Notes under the pieces: generated by a model | What the model was told of the DNA's origin: nothing | Database searches by the model: none | Seen by the model: the letters and a program-made list of their open reading frames with translations, nothing else | Program-made: the position numbers and the translations under genes | Origin: Chrysemys picta bellii | Lineage: Eukaryota > Chordata > Testudines > Emydidae | Direction: 5' to 3' | Assembly (NCBI RefSeq): GCF_011386835.1 | Contig: NC_088799.1 | Span: forward strand, 72,249,302-72,313,301 | DNA length: 64,000 nt | Part shown: piece by piece, positions 32,746 through 45,112 of the stretch | Layout: each line of letters opens with the position of its first letter | Numbering within the stretch: position 1 is the first letter of the stretch

Positions 32746-32828
32746 AGGACACAGTCACAGCGTGGTATGTGGGAAGAACAGTGAGGCACAGTAGAAAAAG
32801 AAGCAATTTGGGAATGTGAACACACAGG

Positions 32829-33065
32829 AACTGTCTACACTTACAGTGCTGCACCGCACCACGGTAGCACTTAATGAAGACACTACCTATGCCAATGGGA
32901 GACCTGCTCCCGTCAGCTATGCTGAATGCAGAGGCCCTCCTGTTGACATAGCACTGCCTACACCAGGAGTTAGATCAGTATAACTGCATTGCTAAGGGTT
33001 GTGGCTTTTCCACACCCCTGAGTGACATACTTATACTGACATAAGTTTGTAGTGTAGACCAGGGC
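32829..33065. mobile_element. MITE related to the one at 7356-7917
   Basis: Left end CTGTCTACACTTACAGTGCTG and right end TTTGTAGTGTAGACCAG are inverted. Internal GTAGCACTTAATGAAGACAC and GCCAATGGGAGA match the 7356 copy. Confidence 0.7.
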
Positions 33066-33069
33066 CGAG

Positions 33070-35635
33070 TTGTATGTCTTCATTGCAGAGTTAATCCAGG
33101 TGCTGATCACCTGGGTTAGCCTAGCCCTACTGTGTGCAACCATACCGGAAAGCCAGACCTGAGCTAGTGTGTCCTCACTTGTGTGTCACTAGGGTATGTG
33201 GTGAGGAACTATGTACATACCATGAATAAAGTAAACTAGGACAAAAACAACCTGCATCTGCAGCCATTTAATTGTGTCTGAGTGAACAATTAACCCACCC
33301 CAGCAAACCCTTCTTGACCTCTCAGAAGCCAGGTCATTATTGAAAGAGAGCCTATGTATGTGTATATCTTGGTTTAGGTTACAAGATGGTAATATTCCTG
33401 AACTGAGACTATAACTTCCAGTCACTTTTCGACAGAACTTTAATACAGTTTTTTTAAAAAAAAAGCCAGGATACTCACACTTCGAATCAAGAGCTCCTCT
33501 CTGTGTCAGACTGTTACGTGGGTGTGTTTCTACAAACATATAACATCTGTTATAACTTTTTAATAGAATTGAAACTAGTACAGTGCCTTTGCATTCTATA
33601 CTATATCAGGGAATATTACCAGGTATAATGAATCTCCCAGCAAGATTACACACTTAGACAGAACAAGAAGGTTTCAGTTAAAGTAATTTGGAGGTATAAT
33701 TCTTTCATTTTATTTTACTTTGTGGCTACTAAAATGGAATTCACAGACAATCTCGGTATATCAGCTGAACCATTATATTCAGCTGTAATTAGAATAAACT
33801 GCCAGTATGAATTACAGTACATTGGTTTTAGAGATCTGTTTTGAGACAACTGCTTCTTACCAATGCAGAGACACAGCAATTTGCTGTCTAACTTTGTACA
33901 TTTGCAAAAGACACATGGTGTAAAATTAATTAGGTCATTAGAAACCTATTATCTTGCCTCTAAGGACTGATTTTAAAGGCAAGTGTGTTTCCTGTACAAT
34001 GTTCCATCTTAGCATTCAAAACTGGTTGTGCTTCATTCTTCAGGTTTTACGGTGCTTTTCTGTATTTGTCAGTTATAATCTGATGCACGTTTCTGCATTC
34101 TATCTCACAATACATTAGCATGTCCCAGAAAAAGGTTATTTGACTGTTTACTTTATTGCTCAGTATGGCTGAGTGAACACTTCACAATAAATAATGTATA
34201 TTTTGTGAATTTAGTCTTTTTTTCTTTTTTAGCATTGTCCACAAACAGATTGATTTTTTTTTTGTAAATGAATTTCAGCACCTAGTGAATGTTCAATTAA
34301 TCTTTCATACAGATAGATTTCATCGTATGGATTGCTCATGAACTATTCACTGCAACTGTTAATTTGAGTAGTTGATATTCATACTGTGTATGGGTTTCCA
34401 TTGGTCACCCGGTACTTCGCTGGTCACATGTGTTCCCTGACTGGATGAACTGAATAAATAATTGGGGCTTCTGTTTAAGGAAAACTGTATCCAAAAGAAA
34501 AAGCATATTTGGGCATGTACAAGGACAACAGATTTTCTTAAAAAACCAAACTGGCCTCTTCCTAGCTAAGGGGGAGGGGAGAGGATATAAGACCTATATA
34601 TATATTAGCTGTTCAGCAGGCTTTACATCCCGTTTTTTTCTCTCTCACATACATAGTAACAAAAAGTAACTGCATATAAATGTGAAGTCCTATTTCCATA
34701 TTTTTAACACTCTTTAAGTGCCAGGGCTTTTGCTAGAGGGGATGGGAGGAGAAATGTTGTAGATCTGCTGTATATTCTCCATACCATGTACAGTAATCAG
34801 GAATGGTGGTGTGTATTATATATTTATAGATATTTCTAAGACACTGAGCATTAAGGATGCAGTGAATACTTTTGACCAGTCACAGAGGGAGGAGGCACAG
34901 GAGGTCAGTGTATCTGGAGAGGAAGGATTCATTGTGAATGAGCTATGATAGAAGAAACAAAGCTCCAAGTAAGATGATGACAGAACTGTTGTCACAGGCC
35001 AGTTACTCCTGAGGAGTGGAAGGAGCCTGAGGAATCTCTACACTTTACATGTTGGACTGGCTCTGAACAGAAACAGGCCCACTGAGCCTTATGAGTACCT
35101 GAGACTGAAGTCGTAATTTCCAATAACATTTAATTTTTAAGCTTACATTGATCTTTGTCAGAAGCAAAGCTTTCCAGGAGAAAGGAAAAAAACCTACAAG
35201 ATAGTTTCATTAGTCTGTATGTATAAAATGTTGAATGATTTTGATCTTGTAATTACTAGGGCCAGTTAGAAAACAAGAATTGTTTTGCAAAAATATATCA
35301 AGGTTTTGACACTTGTTTTGCAAAAAACTAAACTTCTCAACTCTTTTCACAGCCACCCTCACAACAGAATAGCCAATACAACAATGGTTGGGGCATTAAC
35401 TTGGGATGTCCGAGACCCAGGATGAAATCTCCACTCTGAGGCAGAGCAGAGACTCGCACATTCCAGCTGAGTGATTTTACCCTTTGCTTACTGGTTATAA
35501 TGCAATGCGGGGAGTTTCTCTCATTTTGACCAGAAACTTCCCCAGTGAAGATTTTGTCTAAACAGCTGTTGTGCTGTCTAGAGTGGCTCATGACTGTGAG
35601 TGCCAGCCTCAGGGCAACCTGTCAAAAACCTGAGA
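33070..35635. other. Unassigned AT-rich sequence
   Basis: 33070-33190 holds another fragment of GTATGTCTTCATTGCAG-type MITE (compare 45113). The rest has no recognised gene or repeat. Confidence 0.5.
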
Positions 35636-35688
35636 TACCCCAAATGGCAGAAAGGGATCTAGAGGTTATAGTGGACTACAAGCTAAAT
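35636..35688 (+). mobile_element. CR1 LINE, 5' piece split by the CACTG transposon
   Basis: CAGAAAGGGATCTAGAGG and GGACTACAAGCTAAAT are CR1 ORF2 wording; the text resumes at 38248 with ATATGAGTCAACAGTGTGATG. The two pieces read as one continuous CR1 once the intervening element is removed. Confidence 0.8.
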
Positions 35689-38247
35689 CACTGCTCTACA
35701 GCCAAAATGCTTCTGAAATAAATTTAGTCAAACTTTACTAATTCTGGGTCACTGAGAACGAAAATGATGCTTAAAATTGTTGATTGGCTCTAGTTTTCAA
35801 GATATGCCATTGGGTCAGTATATACGACCCTTGACTTAGGAATGGCGGAGGATAAGTGAGTTATAAAGGGAAGGGATCTCAATTTAAACCAGAAATAACT
35901 AAAATACATCTTTGACTGGATCTATGAATAAATCTATGACTGGGTTTGGACAGTACTTGCTTTTTAGGCAAAACAATGAAGGATGCAATCTGAAGCTGGT
36001 ATTGCGTCATATATGATATGAATTGCATCATGTTATTCCTAGAAGTCATGGATGATGCAATCATAACGAAGCTTACATCACTCTGCTGAATAAATTGCCC
36101 TATATCAGCTCTAGAAATCATACAGTGTCGTGCTCTCTTATTTGTCAGTGTTCGATTTTGCAAAGGGACACATTTCTGTTTAGCCAAAGTGAGCAGAGAT
36201 GCCTCGTACTTGTGTGAACAGTGCAGATAACTTCTGCTATGTTTGTGGTGAAGTGACTTTTGCATCACAAAAGCGCAGTATAACCGCTAATGTTAAGAAA
36301 GCCTATCACCTTTATTTTGGCTGCAAAATTGGAGATCAGGACAAGAGGTGGGCCCCACACATATGCTGCAAGACTTGTGCAACAAATCTTCGCCAGTGGT
36401 TGAACAGGAAAAGGAAATCTATGCCTTTTGCAGTGGCAATGATTTGGAGAGAGCCAACAGATCATACCAGCAATTGTTACTTCTGCATGGTGCCTCCAGT
36501 TGGGAAAGGAAGAAAAAGTGGACTGTGCATTATCCAAACATTCCATCAGCTATACGCCCAGTACCCCACGGAGAAGGACTGCCGGTTCCTGATGCACCAG
36601 AATCATTCTCACTTGAGTCAGACGAGGAAGAGGAAGAGGATGAAACTTCTGGTCCTGAACCATCAATGTCACAGGACCCACATTTTCTCCCATCCTCCTC
36701 CTCTGAACCACACCTCATAACACAAGGTGAACTGAATGACCTTGTCAGGGATTTGGAACTACCCAAGAGTAAGGCAGAGCTGTTGGGCTCCAGACCACAG
36801 CAGTGGAATCTCCTGGCAGGTGATGTTAGGGTTTCCATGTACCGTGACCGTCAAAAGGATCTTGTCCCATTCTTCTTCATGGAAGGTAATCTTGTAGCCT
36901 GCAACAACATCGATGGTGTGATGGAAGCCCTCAACATCGTTCACGATCCAGATGAGTGGAGACTATTCATTGATTCATCGAAGACGAGTCCTAAAGCTGT
37001 TTTACTGCATAATGGCAATGTTTTGCCATCAATTCCAGTTGATCATGCAGTCCATATGAAGGAAACCTATGACAACATGAAACAACTTTTGAGGTGCATA
37101 AACTATGACCAACATCAGTGGCAGCTTTGTGGCGATGTGAAGGTTGTTGCTCTCTTGCTTGGTCTGCAGACTGGATACACAAAGTACTGCTGTTTTCTCT
37201 CCGAATGGGATAGCCGTGCAAGAGATTCCCACTACATGAAGAAAGATTGGCCACTCCGACAGTCATTGGAGCCTGGGAGGAAAAGTGTTCAGCATCCACC
37301 ACTTGTTGAATCAAGGAAGATTTTGTTACCACCCTTACACATTAAGCTGGGTCTGGTGAAGAACTTTGTCCAGGCCATTGACAAAACACAAGCAGCTTTC
37401 AAGTACCTCCATGGAAAATTTCCAAGGTTAAGTGAAGCTAAGATAAAGGAAGGTGTCTTTGTTGGTCCTCAGATTCGTGAACTTCTTCGAGATGATGCAT
37501 TTGACCATGCACTGCGTGGCAAGGAAAAGATGGCATGGAAAGCCTTCCAGTTAGTGGCAATAAATTTTCTCGGAAACAACAAGGCAGACAACTACAGGTT
37601 GTTGGTGGAAAACCTCCTCAAGGCATACAAAAGCCTTGGTTGCAACATGTCACTAGAGATACATTTTTTGCACTCTCATCTAGATTTTTTCCACCGAACT
37701 GCAGAGCAGTGAGTGACGAGCATGGCGAGCGATTTCACCAGGACATTGCAACAATGGAGAAACACTATCAGGGCAAATGGAGCCCATCAATTCTTGCAGA
37801 CTATTGCTGGACAGTGACAAGAGATGCTCCATTTAATGAATACAAGAGACAAGCCAAGAAGCGCCAAGTAGACACTGAATAGGACCCCAACCCCGATATT
37901 CTATGATTCTAAGTCCTATAATAGTTGTTTGCCTTTTGTTTCATAATAAATTTTATTTATGTAACCCTTTTGCTGATTTTTAAAGTGTTACTTAAACAGA
38001 ACAGGTGAAATATTATCATGTAAAGCAACCATAAACACATGAAAAGACCTAGGTTTACAATTTATGATTAAAACTCTACTATCTACACAATATGCATAGG
38101 CATAAAATGTAAAAACTTAAATATCTTAGAAACAGTAGCCAATCAGTTGTTTTAATTGTCATATTTGAATTCAGCACATCAAAATACATAATAAATAGCA
38201 CATTTTATTTCTGAAGCAGACGACTTCTCAAAAATTGTAGACCAGTG
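35689..38247 (+). mobile_element. Complete CACTG-ended DNA transposon (copy B)
   Basis: 2559 bp. The left end CACTGCTCTACA and the reverse complement of the right end CACTGGTCTACA match at 11 of 12. It interrupts a CR1 element whose flanks indicate a 2-bp AT duplication (35687-35688 and 38248-38249). One protein-coding region occupies 36199-37882, followed by an AATAAA signal near 37946. CACTG termini with a 2-bp duplication suggest the CMC superfamily, but no match was run and the protein was not assigned to any named transposase. Confidence 0.85.
36199..37882 (+). pseudogene. Transposon protein with ZAD-like zinc finger and putative DDE-type core
   Basis: The frame starts MPRTCVNSADNFCYVCGE and carries CxxC near the N-terminus paired with CCKTC about 45 residues later, then WREP and CYFC: a ZAD-like or treble-clef zinc module. 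An acidic linker (about 36615-36700) follows. The core contains FIDSS (Asp at 36972), LCGDVKV (Asp at 37134), WDSRAR, LPPLHIKLG, KEGVFVGPQIREL and finally SDEHGERFHQDI (37712 onward), candidate acidic residues for an RNase-H-like fold. Two frameshifts break it, near 36505 and at a T-run near 37690; the second is one T shorter than in copy A. Stop at 37880-37882. I recall closely similar uncharacterised proteins repeated in invertebrate genomes; catalysis is inference. Confidence 0.7.
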
Positions 38248-38888
38248 ATATGAGTCAACAGTGTGATGCTGTTGCAAAAAAAGTAAACATGATTTTGGGA
38301 TGTAATAACAGGTGTGTTGTGAGCAAGACACGAGAAGTCATTCTTCCGCTCTACTCTGTGCTGGTTAGGCCTCAACTGGAGTATTGTGTCCAGTTCTGGG
38401 CACTGCATTTCAAGAAAGATGTGGAAAAATTGGAGAGGATCCAGAGAAGAGCAACAAGAATGATTAAAGGTCTTGAGAACATGACCTATGAAGGATGGCT
38501 GAAAGAATTGGGTTTGTTTAGTTTGGAAAAGAGAAGACTGAGAGGGGACATGATAGCAGTTTTCAGGTATCTAAAAGGGTGTCATAAGGAGGAGGGAGAA
38601 AACTTGTTCCCCTTAGCCTCTAAGGATAGAACAAGAAGCAATGGGCTTAAACTGCAGCAAGGGAAGTTTAGGTTGGACATTAGGAAAAAGTTCGTAACTG
38701 TCAGGGTGGTTAAACACTGGAATAAATTGCCTAGGGAGGTTGTGGAATCTCCATCTCTGGAGATATTTAAGAGTAGGTTAGATAAATGTCTATCAGGGAT
38801 GGTCTAGACAGTATTTGGTCCTGCCATGAGGGCAGGGGACTGGACTCGATGACCTCTCGAGGTCTCTTCCAGTCCTAGAATCTATGAA
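38248..38888 (+). mobile_element. CR1 LINE, 3' piece (ORF2 C-terminus and 3' end)
   Basis: An open frame at 38250-38807 includes [41 protein letters not shown] and [14 protein letters not shown], the standard end of the CR1 reverse transcriptase ORF. It ends with TAGAATCTATGA-type text, the CR1 3' tip. The copy is 5'-truncated, as is usual for CR1. Confidence 0.92.
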
Positions 38889-38889
38889 G

Positions 38890-39305
38890 CTATAAACCGG
38901 TGGTATGTTCTATAATTAGATTTCACCCAGCCAGTTACAAATGTAAACTCCTAGATCACTGTAACAGTTTTACCATGGAGCTAGACAGTCCCCTTGGGCT
39001 CTGCAGTCTATCTTGCCACCCAGACAAACAGGACTTAGTGATAAATGGTCACTTACACCAAAAATCACACAATATTCAGGTTGCTTCCAATTCTAAGAGA
39101 TCAGTTACTTACCCCAGATCAATTGGTATCTTGGATCTTACACCAAGATCACTCCTGCAGCCAATCCTGCAATAAATTATGTAATTGAATGATTTATTAA
39201 GTAGGAAAAAGAAATGAGTTTGATTTACAGGTTACAGCAAGGAAACATACACACACAAATGAGTTATCAACTTAATCCTAAGAATGACAGAGTTGTAGTG
39301 ATTTG
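38890..39305. other. Unassigned sequence
   Basis: No gene or repeat recognised. Confidence 0.5.
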
Positions 39306-39309
39306 TCAA

Positions 39310-39880
39310 TTCAAAGTATCTTTCAGGGCAGACCCAGGGGGTAACCCTGGGGGCGGTGGTGCTGGAACAGGAGGGGGCCAGAGGTTCATGGCCCTCACAG
39401 TTTTTGAAAGAGAGCAGGCCTGTCCTGTCCACTTTTCCCCACCGTGGACCCCGCCCCCCTCGCCTCCTCGTGCCCCTGTGTCCCTGCCCCGTGGGATCCC
39501 CACCGAGGGCAGATGGTGGGTCTGTGCCACAGTTCCCCACAGCTGCCTGCACGGCTCTTTCCATGGCTGGGCTGCAGCTCCGAGTCCCTGCCTCCCAGTT
39601 GGGGTAAGAGCTGCACGGGCAGCTGTGGGGAGCCCGTGTCCCTCCAGCTGCCTTGGACAGGTGACCGGAGGGCTGGGACATGGGCAGGGGGCTGCTTTTG
39701 CCCCCCCCCACCTCCTCCACCCTGGGTGGGGGTAGGCTCCCTGGCCCCACTCTGGCTTGGCCAGGGGTGGGGTCTCAGGGGAGGAGGCAGGGCCTCAGAA
39801 GGTAGAGGTGGGGCATCAGGGGCAGGGGCCCTGCCCCCCCCCCCCCCCCCGCCGAACTTTTGGGAAGGCACTGTCATTCC
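39310..39880. repeat. GC-rich block, probable repeat
   Basis: Very C/G-rich with runs of nine and eighteen C (near 39700 and 39833) and GGTGGTGCTGGAACAGG at the left edge, wording seen in other reptile repeats. Overlapping long ORFs on both strands are a composition effect. Confidence 0.5.
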
Positions 39881-40262
39881 TACCCTGGGGATTTCTAGCT
39901 TCAGTTTGGTGGCTCTGGCCCTGTGAAAGTTCAAACAGTGAAGACCTGGAAAAATTTTCTGGGACTGTTTAATTTCCTTCATTCAGCTTCTAAGTCCACA
40001 GATGAGCTTCCTTGCATATAGCATTTCCAAGGTGTTTCCAAGGGCCTTTAGTCAATCCTTTGTATTGAGATTTACTTGATGACACATCTGATTTTGGTAG
40101 CCCTTCTGGATGATTCCCGTACCTGGGTTCACAAGTTCAAAGCAAACATTTTCAAAGTTATAAAGCAAAACTTAAATATTTTCTTATCACATGGAATACA
40201 GACATTACCAGTGAGATTAATGCATGCAGCAATGTACACAGATTTTAGTGTCTGAATAAGGA

Positions 40263-40671
40263 AAAGTTGTTCCCATAACATAAGAACTAGGGGCCACAAA
40301 TGAAATTAATGGGCAGCAGGTTTAAAACAAATAAAAGGAAGTTCTTCTTCACACAGCACACAGTCAACTTGTGGAACTCTTTGCCTGAGGAGGTTGTGAA
40401 GGCTAGGACTATAACAGGGTTTAAAAGAGAACTGGATAAATTAATTGAGGTTAAGTCCATCAATAGCTATTAGCCAGGATGGGTAAGGAATGGTGTCCCT
40501 AGCCTTTGTTTGTCAGAGGCTGGTGATGGATGGCAGGAGAGCGATCACTTGATCATTACCTGTTAGGTTCACTCCCTCTGAGGCACCTGGCATTGGCCAC
40601 TGTCGGTAGACAGGATACTGGGCTGGATGGACATTTGGTCTGACCCAGAACGGCCATTCTTATGTTCTTAA
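40263..40671 (+). mobile_element. CR1 LINE 3' end
   Basis: Runs from AAAAGTTGTTCCCATAACAT through GGCAGCAGGTTTAAAACAAA to CATTCTTATGTTCTTA, the common reptile CR1 3' untranslated region. Confidence 0.9.
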
Positions 40672-41942
40672 ATACATTCTTATAAGACTAATACCTATTT
40701 CAAGCAAAATAATAGATGGGTGAACTGGTTTGGTCTCCAGCTGTGTGTGTGTCCTGTGATAATGCCAGCATTTGGGCAAGTTCTGGCATCTGGTCTGTCA
40801 GAGTCACAACTGTACTTTTCTGTACAAAGTTTCAGTTTTGATAAACTGGCATTTTACAATAGAAAACGTTTAATCAACATTTAAATAGTGAATGGTGGTA
40901 TGACGTTTCTTTGGTACTGTATCTTATTGCTCTGTAGATATTTATAGGTCCCCGTTGCTGTGGTATCTGAGCACCTAGACGTGCACTGCTCAGTGCATCC
41001 TTTGAATTTGTGTTGCCCATGGAAAGAGCTGTTCTGACCATGTTAACAGGGAAGACAGGAAAGTTTTTGAAAAACAGATCCCAGATCATAGTGAAATAAA
41101 CATTCTCACTGTAAAACAAGTCAGACAGGATGACCACTGAAGTGCAATTGTATGCATGTGCAATAGAGATTTAGGCTGAGACTTTCAAAGCTGCTTCAGG
41201 GATTTGGATCCTCAGTTCCCATTTGTTTTAGTGCATCATATGGATGAAGACTTGGTGTTGAAGTCCAGGAGAGAAGTCTGCAACAGATAAACTTTGCAGT
41301 GACTGTTGAATTTAGTTCACAGACTGCTGCATTTCAGAATGCATTTTCTGAGTAATTGTGAAGAGCAGCTGTCCTCTTTCTTCTAGAGCTATTTTGATAC
41401 TCTTCTCCACCCTACCGCCCTCAATAAAATTATTTTGAACCATTATTAAAATGCAAAGTTAATCAGATTTTGAAATGTTTGTAACTTCTATTGACTGGCA
41501 ATGTTACGTCAGGGCTAGACTGAGCTGTTAAGTTGAGATCTGTGAAGAGGGCAGCTCACAGCTGTGCTGTCTCTGGAAAGAACAGTGATTAACTCCTAGT
41601 TCCTTCCCTGTTTTCCCCCTTGCTGTGGGGAATAAGCTACCTCACCTTTTCAAGGTGCAGCTTATTTTCCCCCACCCCCTTTCATGTGACCAGCTCCCTT
41701 CTGAATAGTGGTGCATGGTTCTGTCCACTTCTCAACTCTCACACCCCTGTACTTGTTTCAGTCCCCCCCCTCCCACTGTAGTGGCCTCCCCAGTCCTTCT
41801 GGTATACTCCAGGGAGTCCTCAAATGACCATTCAGGGAAAGGAGAGTAGGAGAGAAGAGCAAATGTACTCTTCCCCTCCATGGGGACGCTTCAGAGCTCA
41901 GTTCAGATTGTAAGCTATTTGAGGTAGGATACATCTCTCACT
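40672..41942. other. Unassigned sequence
   Basis: Nothing recognised. Confidence 0.5.
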
Positions 41943-42331
41943 AAGACCTTGCCTACACTTGTGGCAGCATGTAGGGCACGTATAGAACTACATGTTGCTG
42001 TGAAAAGCAGGCTGTGTCCACACTCATTGTGGAGCTGCAAGAGCCTTTGCCTGCTGCTGGAATCCTTCACTGTGGCGAGGAAAGAAAAGCCACTACAGCA
42101 GGGAAGCAGTGGGACACTACCCTGCTAAAAATAGCAATGGAGATATGGGAGGCCCTGCTTGGGTGTGTTAGAGAGCTGTGTAGAGTATATAAATTAGGGT
42201 TCAGGAGTGTAGGGCATTGTACTGTATTTGCCCAAGCTGTGCCTCGCCGTCTACACCTCTATTTATACTGCTGCTAGCTGGGGGTGCAGTGCTTGTGCTC
42301 TGCATGTCGCCATATATCTAGACATGACCTC
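41943..42331. mobile_element. MITE with inverted ends
   Basis: Left end GACCTTGCCTACACTTGTGG followed by CAGCATGTAG pairs in inverse with GCATGTCGCCATATATCTAG then ACATGACCTC on the right. Interior non-coding. Confidence 0.6.
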
Positions 42332-44448
42332 AGTCTCTGTATCATGGCTACCATAATAGGGCCCATCTCCGTTGGGGCCTCAAAATGCTCCCATAATACA
42401 AATCATAACTAAATAATGGACAATTTTCCTTTAATGAGGAAAAGTAACATTTAGATGCTTGGTTGCTGCTGCCTCAAATTCTGTTTAGATAAATCTTGCG
42501 GACTCCATCAAACTCATTCCATTTGCCCCTTTATGTCTTCTCTTAACTACCTCTCTCTTTCTGTTTCCAAAACAAGAGTTTTTTATAATCACAGTAATTA
42601 ACAAACATACCCAAGAACCAGTCTGCTTTTCCAGCTTCGCCACACCTTTTTCAGAAAACAGAGATCCCTTTCCCTCCTAAAAACTGCTTTAGGCAATGTA
42701 GCCAATTTCACTGCTCAACCAGAACTTTTATTTACAGAATTTCTCTGTGCTTTCTTCAAAGCCACCCACCAGGTCTCCCTCCCTTTCTGAGACTTCCCTG
42801 CCGTGATTCTGAATGCTGCTGATCATATGGATAGGATTCAGCTCAGAAAAACACAGCAAGCACAATTTACCTTTAACATTCAGCTTCCAGCTTCTGCCTT
42901 GTGATGCCTGAGTTTTGTTTTTGATTACAGTGAATGCATGTGGCACTGGATTGCCACAAAGAGGATTGTTTTGACTTTTCAAAACTTAGAAAATTTTCTT
43001 TTCACCTTTACATTCAAAAACTTTTACAGTAAAAAAAACAAAACAAAAAATCCACAAACAAACAAGCAGAGTGGCACAGCTGGCAATGGGAGTGTGACAA
43101 ACAAAGCATTAGTTTGCAATTAAAATGATTCTGTCAGGGGACTTGATCAGACAAAAGAGGTGGGATGCACCATGACTTCCAACATCTATTGTTCTCTGAT
43201 CTTGAGCCAATAAACTAGAAAGGCTCGCAGAACCAAAAAGTGTTGGGTTTAATATCAGCAGTCCTGAAAGCACTGCCTCAAACACCAATTGCAATATGAT
43301 CTAAAGTGGACTGGCCAATGCTGTGATAACAATGGCTTTTGAATGGTGTTGCTCTGGGGAATGATTACAGGGAGCCAGATCTGTGAATAAACAGACCAGT
43401 ATTTGGATGAGCCTGTTAGAATCTGGGTAGGTTAGATAGTTCAGTCTGTAGCTATCTGCGATACGCATTTCAATTGCAGTGCATTTGCATTGTAATACTA
43501 TTGGCTATGAGGCTACCCCACACGTTGGAGCATCATAGTTCACCTTAGCTCCCTCTTCATATTTTGAAGTGTTATAAACTTCCTCTAGATAACATGCACA
43601 ATATTAAAATACTCAACCTCTTTTGGCATCCCTGAACATCCTTAAGGACAGGATGCAGCAGATGGACAGTGACTTCACCTTTTTCCAATTTAAGTGTAGT
43701 TGACTATAATATTCGTCGTGTACTTCACAAACTAAAATATCATTTCTGCAGAATAGTGAGAATGCAGTTAATTATCAAAGCGCTGAGCAGGCACAAAAAA
43801 TAGATCTCTCTGAAATGTTAAGACGACAGTAAGCTGATCTTGCAAGTTTGCTCAGTTTTAATTGTCTGCTTGTGGCAAGCTTGCCTGGTATTGACGCATC
43901 CACATGGTGCAGGCACTCAGTGAGCATGCTAAAAGACTCTTAACACAAAGCTGCTGCAAACTTCATTTTGGTAAGAGTCGTGCGGCAGACAAGCTGCTGC
44001 AAAGTTAATTTTGAGCCAATGTTTAATGTCTCTTTCAGATAACCTTGGCAGAAGGTGTTAGACAACTGTGAATTGATCAGGCTAATCCCATGCAGGGTGA
44101 AGACGATTGCAGCCTAGTGTTGTCCTTTCAAAATCCACAGGTTTTGCTGACTGTCTGCTGTGAAAAGCTTGCTGTAATTTGGTGGCAAACATGCAGGTAA
44201 TTCCTTATTATACAATAGTTTGGAGTGTTTTATATGTAAACTGCTGAGCAAGTAATAGCAAGCCTGTAACCTTACTCTGAGCAGAGCAGGGATGTGTAGT
44301 TCAGGTTAACTAGAACTGCCATTATTCCTTTATGCTCTTTTATCATGGGAATTGCCTCCCCTATATAGTTCTGCCATATTTACTCTAGATGGAATTATGC
44401 AATACTAAAAGATGACCTTAAAAAGTTCAACACAGAAAATAGTAATGA
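42332..44448. other. Unassigned sequence
   Basis: Contains an A-rich tract at 43030-43065. No gene or element supported. Confidence 0.5.
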
Positions 44449-44584
44449 CCTGATTCTCCAGAGCCTTGCCACCTGTATAGTCATTTAGACCTGTACAAAG
44501 TGGCGGTTCAATGCTACCAGTTCAGAACTATAGTTTCTTACATCCTTTTTGCACAGGTCTCAATGATTATACTGAAGAATCAGG
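44449..44584. repeat. Fold-back interspersed repeat
   Basis: CCTGATTCTCCAG at the left end mirrors CTGAAGAATCAGG at the right, and an inner arm TATAGTCATTTAGACCTGTAC (read with 3 mismatches) pairs with the opposite strand near 44552-44572. Looks like an old palindromic DNA element. Confidence 0.7.
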
Positions 44585-45112
44585 CCCCAAATGCCATAGA
44601 ATATGACTGGGGGCTTGTCTGTATGGGGAAATTGACTGGCACAGCAGCACAATTATTACTGGCATAACTACCCCCTGTTAGTTATGCCCCGCTCTTCCAG
44701 GGGGAAAAAAAAGTGACTTTATTCTGCTTTGCAATTACTATAATTATTTTGCAATAGCTGTGGTCAATTTCCCACATTCCACATATGCTGCCCCAAAGGG
44801 TAGACTCGGGTTCTCAGGGTGAGAACTCTGAGAACTGAGCCAGACTCGGATATGATCACTATAGAATTGTAAACAATATCCTGGACAAAAAGTTGGGTGA
44901 CTGTTGACCTTACATGTTGACAGCCTAGATCCATTGATGCTTTCAATTTGAAATCTGATAGAGGTAGATTGTACACTAGGTTCTGTCAAGTGCTATGCCT
45001 CATTCAGAGTCCTGTTCCTCCCCACCTACCCTAAGAGGAACTCTGGTTGATGCAAATAGCACATTGACTCCCACTGCCATGGAACCTGCACCACCAGTGA
45101 AAAAACAGAATA
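44585..45112. other. Mostly unassigned; MITE fragment at 44614-44700
   Basis: GGGGCTTGTCTGTATGGGG is a degraded MITE end; the remainder is unassigned. Confidence 0.45.
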
